From NCBI GenBank assembly GCA_021205375.1, contig JAJPXR010000043.1, positions 1 to 10,923 on the forward strand: a DNA stretch of 10,923 nucleotides. The letters run 5' to 3'. A model generated the notes under the pieces. It searched no databases, was not told the origin of the DNA, and worked only from the letters and a program-made list of their open reading frames with translations. Position numbers and translations under genes: made by a program. The DNA comes from Clostridiales bacterium. Lineage in GTDB: Bacteria > Bacillota > Clostridia > Oscillospirales > Oscillospiraceae. Of the stretch, positions 5,230 to 10,923 are shown one piece after another (the stretch's first letter is position 1; the number at the start of each line of letters is the position of its first letter).

Positions 5230-6198
5230 TTAGAATCCCAGCCAGACCAGAATCAGGCTGATTGCCGCCAGTCCAGCCACCACGGTCCAGTAGAACTGGA
5301 ACACCTGCTCGGTTTTGAACCGGGCGCAGACGGCGTGGGGCAGGCTCATGGTCAGGAAGGTCAGCACCAGGCAGAACACGATCAGAATCAGCGTGTCCAG
5401 CACCACAAAGCCGGTGCTGATGCCGCCCAGGAACAGGACGCAGAACAGGGCGGTCATGATGAACATTTTCACCATATGGGTCAGCCGATACAGGGCCAGG
5501 GGAGGACCGCTGTACTCCGCCAAAGTGCCCTCGCAGATCTCGGTCTCCGCCTCGGACACGTCGAAGGGGTGCATCCCCACCTCGCAGGGGATGACGAAGA
5601 GCATGGCGATGGCGGCGGGGATCAGCGCCCAATGGGTGATGAGGGGGCCGTTGGCGGCCTGATAGTCCGCGATGGCCTGGAGGGAGAAGGTGTAGGACGC
5701 GCCATCTCCGGCGGCGAGAACGGCCTTGCTGACCGTCAAAATCACCAGCACAAAGGGCAACTCATAGGAGATCATAGCCACCATCTCCCGGCTCAGGCCC
5801 ACCCCGGCGAAGGGGGAGCCGGTGGCCGAGGCGCCGACGATCATACACACGCTGACCAGGGTCAGCAGGTACAGAATCACTACTAAGTCCGCCGTACCGG
5901 AGAAAGCGGCATGACCGTTCACCACAGGCAGGAACAGGGAAATGGTAATGAGCGCTACAAAGCCCAGCAGGGGCGCGCCGTAGTAAATGGCTTTTTTGCC
6001 GTGGCGGGGGATGATGGTCTCCTTGCCGCAGCACTTCAGGAAGTCATACCAGCCCTGGAGCAGGGGAGGCCCCACGCGGCGCTGCATCCGGGCCACCCAA
6101 ATGCGGTCCAGGCCCGCCAGCAGTACCCCCATGACCACACAGAACAGCAGGCCGGGGAACAACAGCACATAAATCAGGTTGAAAAGCAAATCAGTCAT
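5230..6198 (-). CDS. mbhM: NuoH/MbhM/EchB-like membrane subunit of energy-converting hydrogenase
   Basis: This 322-residue polytopic membrane protein has about eight predicted helices and anchors the electron-transfer arm and couples redox chemistry to ion movement. Family signatures are ARMQRRVGPPLLQGWYD (36-52), the usual A-R-x-Q-x-R-x-G-P motif, and FDVSEAETEICEGTLAEYSG (212-231), which carries the conserved acidic residues at the quinone- or redox-coupling interface in complex I. The ATG at 6198 is preceded by a strong AGGAGG 7 bases away, and the gap to the mnhD stop is 13 bp. The protein would contact the NuoB-like subunit and, through the MbhI-like tail of MnhD, the antiporter module. 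Confidence 0.94.
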   Translation of the reverse strand: MTDLLFNLIYVLLFPGLLFCVVMGVLLAGLDRIWVARMQRRVGPPLLQGWYDFLKCCGKETIIPRHGKKAIYYGAPLLGFVALITISLFLPVVNGHAAFSGTADLVVILYLLTLVSVCMIVGASATGSPFAGVGLSREMVAMISYELPFVLVILTVSKAVLAAGDGASYTFSLQAIADYQAANGPLITHWALIPAAIAMLFVIPCEVGMHPFDVSEAETEICEGTLAEYSGPPLALYRLTHMVKMFIMTALFCVLFLGGISTGFVVLDTLILIVFCLVLTFLTMSLPHAVCARFKTEQVFQFYWTVVAGLAAISLILVWLGF

Positions 6199-6211
6199 AA
6201 TTCCGCCTCCT

Positions 6212-8152
6212 TTACAACACGATGATGCAGGCCAGCAGCACGAAGGCGGTCACCACCACGCCGTAGAGGGTGTAGTCGTTGACGACGCCGCTGTGCCAGT
6301 TGGTCCAGAAGGTGAAATACTTCCGCCAGCTATGCTTGAAGCCCCAGAACAGGTCGCTGCCGCCCACCTGGGAGTAGACGCTCTCCTCGCCGGAGAAGAA
6401 CGGCTCGTACTTGGGGTCCAACTCCTCCGCGGTCTCGTCCGCAGTGGAGACGTGGGAATCCTCCTTGCTGTCCGGGCTGCCCAGCAGGGCCACGATGGTC
6501 ACCGCGCAGGTGACGCAGAACAGCAGCGCCAGCCAGGACAGGGGACTCCAGCAGGTGGACACGCCCAGAGAGGTCACGCCGCTGGAAACGATGTTGTGCA
6601 GGGCGGCATAACCCTCGCCCATAGCCGCGTCGATATAGCCCGCGGCACTGTAGACGGCGTTGGTGGCGGGCAACAGCACCCAGTTCTGCACCTGGGTGGG
6701 GAACAGGCCGGTGACAATGCACAGCACCGCCAAAATCCACATGGGGATGCGCATGAGCAGCGGGACTTCCTTCACGTCCTTGTACTTCTCCGGCAACTGG
6801 CCGAAGAACACGCTCTGCGTCACCTTGATGAAGGAGGCCAGGGTCAGGACGCTGGTCAGCAGCGCCAGCACACACACGATGAAGAAGAAGAAGTTGTTGG
6901 TCTCCACGCCCTTCTGGAAGGTGGCCTGATAGATCATCCACTTGGAGGCGAAGCCGTTGAAGGGGGGCAGGCCGCTGATGGAGGCCGCGCCGATGAGGAA
7001 CAGGGCCGTGGTGCGGGGCATCTTCTTGGCCAGTCCGCCCAGTCCGTCCAGGTCCAGGCTGCCGGTCTGGTGCTGCACCGCGCCGGCGGTCAGGAACAGG
7101 AGGCCCTTGAAGATGGTGTGGTTCATGGCGTGGTACAGACCAGCGCTGACGCCCAGAGCGGTGCCCAGGCCCACGGCGGTGATGACGTACCCCACCTGAG
7201 AGATGGAGTGGAAGGCCAGCAGACGCTTGAAGTTGTGCTGCTGGAAGGCCATAGTGACGCAGATGAACATCGTCACCGCGCCGAAGCCCGTGACCAGGTA
7301 CTGCACCACAGCCAGGTCCATGTTCTGGTAGAGGATGTAGCACAGCCGGATGATGCCGTAGACGCCGCACTTGGTCAGCACGCCGGAGATCATCAGAGAG
7401 ATGGAGGCTGGAGCCACGGCGTGGGCGTCAGCCGCCAGGGGCTGGAAGGGGAACAGGAACGCTTTGGAGGCGAAGCCGATGAACAGGAAGGCAAAGGCAA
7501 CGCCCGCCAGTGGGTTGTCGCTCTGCTCCGGCAGCAGGGCCGCGATTTGGGCCAGGTTCAGGGTGTGGAGCTGGGAGTACAGGATGGCGATGCCCACCAG
7601 CAGGAAGGTGGAACCCAGAGAACCCACCACCAGGTACTTCATCGCGCCCTCCAGCGCGCCCTCGTAGTGGCTGCGGAAAGCGGTCAGCGCCACGGCGGTG
7701 AAGGTCATGATCTCCACCATGACGAAGATGTTGAACAGGTCGCCGGAGAGCACCAGGCCCAGCACTGAGCCGCCCAGCATCATAAACAGGGTGTAGTAGT
7801 TCACCAGGCTGTCGTCCCGGCTCATGTAGGTGAAGGAGTAGACCCCCGACACGAACACCGCCACCACGACGATGAGGCCGAAGAACAGGCTCAGGGCGTC
7901 CACTTCCAGGGCGATGCCGATGGCCCAGCCCTCTACAGGCTCCCAGTTGCCCAGCCAATAGGTAATGATCTCGCCGTCCACCAGCACCGGTTTGATCAGC
8001 GCCAGCATCATGGCCAGTGCGCCGGTGACAGCCACCAGCACGACGATTTTTTGCAGGACCGCATGGCGGCGGCCCACCAGAGAGTTCAGGAAACCTCCCA
8101 CGAACAGGGTCATGACCGCCAGAACGGGGAAGTTGTTCATAAAGGCACTCAT
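6212..8152 (-). CDS. mnhD: MrpD/NuoN-type antiporter subunit (MbhH) with C-terminal MbhI-like extension
   Basis: The 646-residue polytopic protein belongs to the proton-conducting antiporter-like family. Key residues are present: Glu147 in FVMVEIMTF, Lys172 in GAMKYLVVGS, Lys230 in GFASKAF, His244 in DAHAVAP, Lys261 in SGVLTKCGVYG, and HAMNHTIFKG (341-350). MrpD and MbhH are normally near 500 residues. The extra 110-130 residues contain one helix (about 540-557), a hydrophilic linker with acidic stretches, an aromatic segment WGFKHSWRKYFTFWTNWHSG, and a final helix (about 628-645). This resembles a fused MbhI, which in Mbh joins the antiporter module to the NuoH-like subunit; the fusion is inferred. 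The start overlaps the mnhC stop (TGATG). An in-frame Met at codon 5 is an alternative start. Confidence 0.93.
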   Translation of the reverse strand: MSAFMNNFPVLAVMTLFVGGFLNSLVGRRHAVLQKIVVLVAVTGALAMMLALIKPVLVDGEIITYWLGNWEPVEGWAIGIALEVDALSLFFGLIVVVAVFVSGVYSFTYMSRDDSLVNYYTLFMMLGGSVLGLVLSGDLFNIFVMVEIMTFTAVALTAFRSHYEGALEGAMKYLVVGSLGSTFLLVGIAILYSQLHTLNLAQIAALLPEQSDNPLAGVAFAFLFIGFASKAFLFPFQPLAADAHAVAPASISLMISGVLTKCGVYGIIRLCYILYQNMDLAVVQYLVTGFGAVTMFICVTMAFQQHNFKRLLAFHSISQVGYVITAVGLGTALGVSAGLYHAMNHTIFKGLLFLTAGAVQHQTGSLDLDGLGGLAKKMPRTTALFLIGAASISGLPPFNGFASKWMIYQATFQKGVETNNFFFFIVCVLALLTSVLTLASFIKVTQSVFFGQLPEKYKDVKEVPLLMRIPMWILAVLCIVTGLFPTQVQNWVLLPATNAVYSAAGYIDAAMGEGYAALHNIVSSGVTSLGVSTCWSPLSWLALLFCVTCAVTIVALLGSPDSKEDSHVSTADETAEELDPKYEPFFSGEESVYSQVGGSDLFWGFKHSWRKYFTFWTNWHSGVVNDYTLYGVVVTAFVLLACIIVL

Positions 8153-8502
8153 CAGCCGTTCAACCTCCTGATCTTACGGGTGTCCAGGGTACCGTACTGC
8201 TCTTTCAGCTTGATGCCCAGGGCCAGACTCATGGCGGTGGTACAGGCGCCGATGACCACGCTGGTCAGCGTCAGCGCCTGGGGGATGGGGTCCACGAAGA
8301 AGCTGGCGCGGGTCAGCTCCGCGATATTGAAGATGGGGGCGGTGCCGCCGTAATGGAAGCCCACCGTGACCAGCAGCAGGTTGACGCCGTAGTCCACCAG
8401 GCCCATGCCCATCATGATTTTAATGAGGTTATGCTTGACCACCATGCAGTAAAGCCCCAACACAATGAGGACAAAACAGCCGATGTAATTTGTGACCATC
8501 AT
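8152..8502 (-). CDS. mnhC: Na+/H+ antiporter subunit MnhC/MrpC (NuoK-like, MbhG)
   Basis: This 116-residue protein has three predicted membrane helices and is homologous to NuoK. Conserved features are KHNLIKIMMGMGL (23-35), YGVNLLLV (38-45) and DPIPQALTLTSVVIG (71-85), matching the DPLPQALVLTAIVIG hallmark of MrpC. It forms part of the ion-translocating core next to MrpD. Two consecutive ATGs occur; the first (8502) overlaps the mnhB stop as ATGA and is chosen on that basis, the second begins at 8499. The ribosome site lies within the acidic tail codons of mnhB. Confidence 0.93.
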   Translation of the reverse strand: MMVTNYIGCFVLIVLGLYCMVVKHNLIKIMMGMGLVDYGVNLLLVTVGFHYGGTAPIFNIAELTRASFFVDPIPQALTLTSVVIGACTTAMSLALGIKLKEQYGTLDTRKIRRLNG

Positions 8503-8987
8503 TCTTCCTCGACCTCCTCCTCGCTCTCGCTGCGCAGTTGGCGGTTTTCGTCCTTGCGCACGTCGTCCTCGTCCAGGGTGTTGAGCATGACGATGAGCAG
8601 ACAGATGATACCTGCCATAACGTGGTAACCCACTACGTCGTTCATCAGGATACTGGTCTCCAACTGATGCCCCGCAAAGACGAAGTTCATACAGAAGTTC
8701 AGCCCGGTAAAGACGCCCAGCAGGGCGATGAGCACATACATGATCTCTGCGATGGTCTCGCTGCTGTGGAGCAGCCTGGCCCGGAAGGAGTCCTTCACAC
8801 CGGGTCCGCCGTGGCCCAGGAACACCATCAGGATGGCGCTGGCCACCAGCACGCCGCCCTGGAAGCCGCCGCCGGGACTGGTGTTGCCGTGGAAGATGAC
8901 GTAGCAGCCGAACACACAGCCCAGGGGCAGGAACAGGTCCGCGCCGCACCGGACGATGACGTTTTTTCTGCGATAAGTACGCTTCAT
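8499..8987 (-). CDS. mnhB: Na+/H+ antiporter subunit MnhB/MrpB (MbhF)
   Basis: The 162-residue membrane protein has about four helices. It carries the MnhB hallmark HGNTSPGGGFQGG (33-45) and a typical second half with the helices around 78-100 and 118-137. It ends in an acidic cytoplasmic tail (ESEEEVEEE) whose codons double as the Shine-Dalgarno region for mnhC. The ATG overlaps the mbhE stop by four bases. MrpB forms part of the sodium/proton exchange module. Confidence 0.93.
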   Translation of the reverse strand: MKRTYRRKNVIVRCGADLFLPLGCVFGCYVIFHGNTSPGGGFQGGVLVASAILMVFLGHGGPGVKDSFRARLLHSSETIAEIMYVLIALLGVFTGLNFCMNFVFAGHQLETSILMNDVVGYHVMAGIICLLIVMLNTLDEDDVRKDENRQLRSESEEEVEEE

Positions 8988-9364
8988 AGTTCATCCTCCT
9001 CGTCCTCGATGGGCATACCGTTCTCATCGTACCGCACCGCCTTGCGCAAGATCACCAGCGAACCGGCGATGGCGGCGATGAGGATGAAGCTCTCGCCCAT
9101 GGTGTCGTAGCCACGGAAGTTGTAGACCACGCTGAACACCACGTTTTCAGCGGCGGTCTTTTCCAGGTTTTCGTTGATGATGATGGCGGCAGCGCCGTCG
9201 GCGTCGCTGTTGTCGTAGGAGCTGGGGTCCTCGTAGAGGGCCACCAGGTCCACGTCCTCGCCGTCGTAGGTGGGTTCGCTGGACGCCATCAGAATGGCGG
9301 TGTACACGCCGCAGACCATCAGGATGATGAGGGCCACGGGCAGCAGGATCTTTTTCAGCTTCAT
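8984..9364 (-). CDS. mbhE: MbhE-type subunit (MrpA C-terminal domain equivalent)
   Basis: This 126-residue protein has an N-terminal helix (5-27), a hydrophilic exterior loop and a second helix (93-108). The segment NVVFSVVYNFRGYDTMGE (74-91) is the hallmark shared by MbhE and the C-terminal part of fused MrpA, including the RGYDT and Glu91 positions. The loop (28-65) is markedly acidic (YDGEDVDLVALYEDPSSYDNSDAD) and longer than I expect for the family. It ends in EDEEDEL and overlaps both neighbours by ATGA. Together with the DUF4040 gene upstream it replaces the C-terminal half of a large MrpA. Confidence 0.9.
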   Translation of the reverse strand: MKLKKILLPVALIILMVCGVYTAILMASSEPTYDGEDVDLVALYEDPSSYDNSDADGAAAIIINENLEKTAAENVVFSVVYNFRGYDTMGESFILIAAIAGSLVILRKAVRYDENGMPIEDEEDEL

Positions 9365-9636
9365 AGGTTCTCTTCCTCCTCCTCAGCAGCGCGCACCTTG
9401 CGGATGGCGATGATGTACAGGATGGTGGACAGCACCGCGCCTACGCTGGCCTCCGCGATGGCCACGTCGGGGGCCTGGAGCAACAGGAACTCCAGCGCCA
9501 CGAAGGAGCCGGTGGCGGCCAGGGCGATGCAGGAGTCGACGAGCCGCTTGGCGTGGACCGTCACGCAGGCTGCGGCCACCGCGCCCACGATGGCCAGTGT
9601 ATTCAGGATGAATACCAGAACGCCCTCAAAGTTCAT
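9361..9636 (-). CDS. mbhD: MbhD-type subunit (DUF4040, NuoJ-like, MrpA segment equivalent)
   Basis: The 91-residue protein has three predicted helices. The motif LQAPDVAIAEASVGA (53-67) is the signature of MbhD/DUF4040 and of the corresponding region of MrpA; Glu62 is the conserved intramembrane acid. It ends in AAEEEEENL, encoded by GAG-rich codons that also supply a Shine-Dalgarno sequence for mbhE. It overlaps mnhG and mbhE by four bases each. Confidence 0.92.
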   Translation of the reverse strand: MNFEGVLVFILNTLAIVGAVAAACVTVHAKRLVDSCIALAATGSFVALEFLLLQAPDVAIAEASVGAVLSTILYIIAIRKVRAAEEEEENL

Positions 9637-9974
9637 GCCGGATCATCCTCCTTATAATCGTCGATCACCAGGTCCTTGGCGGGCTTGACGCCGGTGCGGT
9701 AGGCCGCTTTGCAAAGGGCGTGGTTGGAGATGGGGTTGGTACACAGAATCAGCAGCAGGATGATGCCCAGCCGGATATAGGCCATGATCTCGCCGTGGTT
9801 GGACACGGTGTAGACGATGCCCGCCAGAGCCACGCCGATGTTGCCCAGGGTGGCGATGCAGGTGCTTGCCTGGAGCCGCCCGAACACATCGGGCATCCGC
9901 TGGACGCCCAGCACCCCAATGAAGGTGAAGATCACGCCCACGGCCAGGAAGATATCAATGACGATACGGACCAT
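9633..9974 (-). CDS. mnhG: Na+/H+ antiporter subunit MnhG/MrpG (MbhC)
   Basis: This 113-residue protein has three helices. GVLGVQRMPDVFGRLQASTCIATLG (20-44) matches the MnhG core, where R-(F/M)-P-D and R-L-x-A are conserved. It starts at an ATG overlapping the mnhF stop by one base (TAATG), preceded by AGGAGG inside the last mnhF codons. Its C-terminus (VIDDYKEDDPA) is acidic and carries the AAGGAGG ribosome site of the next gene. Confidence 0.93.
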   Translation of the reverse strand: MVRIVIDIFLAVGVIFTFIGVLGVQRMPDVFGRLQASTCIATLGNIGVALAGIVYTVSNHGEIMAYIRLGIILLLILCTNPISNHALCKAAYRTGVKPAKDLVIDDYKEDDPA

Positions 9975-10228
9975 TACAGCCTCCTTTCCAGGTAACGGGC
10001 CACGAACACGGTGCTGACGAAGCCCAGCAGCGCCACCACCAGCGCGATGTCCATGTAGATGCTCCGGCCCGAATAGAGGGCGTAGAGGACCAGCGCGGTG
10101 GCGCAGACCAGGTCCAGGCTGTCCGCCGCGCAGAGGCGGTCGGCGGCGGTGGGGCCTTTGAACACCCGGTAGAGCAGGCTCAGGGCCAGCACCACAAAGA
10201 GCAGCGATGCGATGAGAAATTCAATCAT
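9974..10228 (-). CDS. mnhF: Na+/H+ antiporter subunit MnhF/MrpF (MbhB)
   Basis: From the chosen ATG this is an 84-residue protein with three helices. Family features are FKGPTAADRLCAAD (23-36) and YMDIALVVALLGF (58-70), with Asp60 in the last helix. An in-frame start seven codons upstream (10249) exists, but the ATG at 10228 overlaps the mnhE stop as ATGA, has GGGAGG 8 bases upstream, and gives the normal MrpF N-terminus. Confidence 0.93.
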   Translation of the reverse strand: MIEFLIASLLFVVLALSLLYRVFKGPTAADRLCAADSLDLVCATALVLYALYSGRSIYMDIALVVALLGFVSTVFVARYLERRL

Positions 10229-10761
10229 TGCCAAATCCTCCCGATCCACCGTTCCATCCGGCCCTTGATGACCTCGCCGGCCTTTTCCCGGTCGGTCTCG
10301 GTCACGTCGATCCAGTGGACATAGTAATAGGTATTTTCCTCCTCATCCTCGGCCACGTCCATGGTGATGGTGCCGGGGGTCAGGGTGATGCAGTCGCTGA
10401 CCATCGCCATGCCGTACTCGCTCTTGATGTTGGGCGAGCCGGGGATGCGGATGATGCCCGCCTGGTAGTTTTTCAGGTTGGGGCTGAGGACGATGCGGGC
10501 CATGGATACGTTGGCTTTGATCATCTCCCACAGGAAGATGATGCAGCAGTAAAACACGAGCACCACCAGCCGCACCGGGTTATAGAGGTAGAAAGCCCGG
10601 TAGTGGATGAAGAAGTGCCCCGCGAAGGCCGCCACGACGCCGCTGACCACTGCGCCCAAAATCAGCTCCATGGGGTCCAGCGACAGGGTCAGCAGCAGCC
10701 AGAACAGCATACATAAGATGAAGGTGGACAGCCAGCAGGCGAATTTTGATGGTTTCTGCAC
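10225..10761 (-). CDS. mnhE: Na+/H+ antiporter subunit MnhE/MrpE (MbhA), first gene of the operon
   Basis: The 178-residue protein has two or three N-terminal membrane helices (10-28, 33-53, 63-80) and a cytoplasmic domain with the MnhE hallmarks DCITLTPGT (123-131) and YVHWIDV (147-153). The start is GTG at 10761, preceded by GGAAAGGAAGGG about 6 bases upstream; no upstream frame extends it convincingly. It is the most upstream gene visible, separated from the window edge by a non-coding leader and a palindromic repeat, so it probably begins the operon. The mnhE-F-G-mbhD-E-mnhB-C-D order matches mbhABCDEFGH of archaeal Mbh operons. Confidence 0.93.
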   Translation of the reverse strand: MQKPSKFACWLSTFILCMLFWLLLTLSLDPMELILGAVVSGVVAAFAGHFFIHYRAFYLYNPVRLVVLVFYCCIIFLWEMIKANVSMARIVLSPNLKNYQAGIIRIPGSPNIKSEYGMAMVSDCITLTPGTITMDVAEDEEENTYYYVHWIDVTETDREKAGEVIKGRMERWIGRIWQ

Positions 10762-10898
10762 GTTTTTCCCTTCCTTTCCGCACTGGGCGCGTGCCGCGCC
10801 GTTGTTTGGCTCAAAAGTTCTCTAAAATAACGGGTTTCTGTTTTTTACTAAATCATACTGCCAACCGCAACCCCTCCGTCACGGCTTACGCCGTGCCA
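10762..10898 (-). promoter_or_regulatory. Probable promoter/leader of the mnhE-hypE operon
   Basis: This AT-richer non-coding stretch precedes the first gene. TATGAT on the minus strand (10852-10857) is the best -10 candidate, but no good -35 lies 16-18 bases upstream, so the exact promoter is uncertain. A GC hairpin in the leader is listed separately. No riboswitch is recognised. Confidence 0.35.
10786..10800 (-). other. GC hairpin in the operon leader
   Basis: A 6-bp GGCGCG/CGCGCC stem with a 3-nt loop sits about 10 bases before the Shine-Dalgarno sequence of mnhE. It has no T-run and could influence translation start or mRNA stability. Confidence 0.35.
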
Positions 10899-10923
10899 CC
10901 TCCCCTTTCAGGGGAGGCAAGAG
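10880..10923. repeat. Palindromic intergenic repeat, copy 2, cut by window edge
   Basis: A first hairpin, CACGGC-TTAC-GCCGTG (10880-10895), is followed by the CCTCCCC-TTTCA-GGGGAGG palindrome (10899-10917) and CAAGAG. The last 25 bases are identical to 1078-1102. The two-hairpin arrangement is typical of a dispersed REP/MITE-like element. Copy 1 lacks the first hairpin and instead has a longer second stem. Confidence 0.75.

Noticed and set aside
4160..6198. Respiratory complex I (Nuo) genes
   Set aside because: NuoB is short, the antiporter genes follow Mrp/Mbh order, NuoE, F and G are absent, and hypCDE are co-transcribed; all point to an Mbh-type hydrogenase instead.
6179..7768. Long plus-strand open frame (529 codons) opposite mnhD
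   Set aside because: The composition is His/Gln/Gly/Asp-rich as expected for the antisense of a high-GC membrane protein gene. It has no motif, and the minus strand encodes a well-conserved subunit.
8152..9027. A 291-codon open frame covering mnhC and extending through mnhB
   Set aside because: Only the last 116 codons look like a protein family (MnhC). The upstream part is Arg/Pro-rich frame shadow of mnhB, and a clear ATGA-coupled start exists at 8502.
8152..10761. A stand-alone Mrp Na+/H+ antiporter operon
   Set aside because: A classic Mrp operon has a large fused MrpA. Here its place is taken by separate MbhD and MbhE genes, and the cluster runs directly into NuoH and NuoB genes.

Overview
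The window is high-GC and gene-dense, and fits a strictly anaerobic, H2-producing member of the Firmicutes, most likely Oscillospiraceae-like (Flavonifractor/Oscillibacter/Pseudoflavonifractor type). That placement is inferred from gene content, codon use and the family of short palindromic intergenic repeats; no 16S or other marker gene is present.

Layout. Positions 2-955 (+) hold the 3' part of a secreted-type, very acidic parvulin-like foldase (PpiC/PrsA family), followed by its own terminator (981-1014). A 307-bp non-coding stretch follows, with a perfect 16-bp palindrome (1069-1105) and a bidirectional terminator (1224-1253) that separates it from everything else. All remaining genes (10761 down to 1263) lie on the minus strand. 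They read, in transcription order: mnhE, mnhF, mnhG, mbhD (DUF4040), mbhE, mnhB, mnhC, mnhD with a long C-terminal extension, a NuoH-type membrane subunit (mbhM), a NuoB-type small [4Fe-4S] subunit (mbhJ), a two-cluster ferredoxin subunit (mbhN, NuoI-like), hypC, hypD, hypE, then a 205-bp gap with inverted heptamer arrays, and a small NuoC/EchD-like gene. Most junctions are ATGA, GTGA, TAATG or TGATG overlaps, so mnhE to hypE is almost certainly one operon.

How it works together. The Mrp-type antiporter subunits, NuoH, NuoB and NuoI modules and the HypCDE maturases together define an Mbh-type (group 4) energy-converting [NiFe]-hydrogenase. In known Mbh complexes reduced ferredoxin is oxidised, protons are reduced to H2, and the ion gradient is exchanged for Na+ through the Mrp module. 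HypC, HypD and HypE assemble the Fe(CN)2CO part of the [NiFe] site.

The main oddity is that the catalytic [NiFe] large subunit (MbhL/NuoD-like) is not in the window. The operon appears bounded by a 5' leader plus palindromic repeat at one end and a terminator at the other. The NuoC-like subunit that normally sits next to the large subunit has been displaced to the far 3' end behind an unusual repeat element. HypA, HypB, HypF and the HycI-type endopeptidase are also absent, so the complete enzyme must draw on genes elsewhere, or the operon is a split or degenerate version of Mbh. Other points of interest are loss of both parvulin histidines in the foldase, a duplicated Lys/Ala-rich tail on the ferredoxin subunit, a MbhI-like tail fused to MnhD, and copies of one palindromic repeat near both edges of the window.
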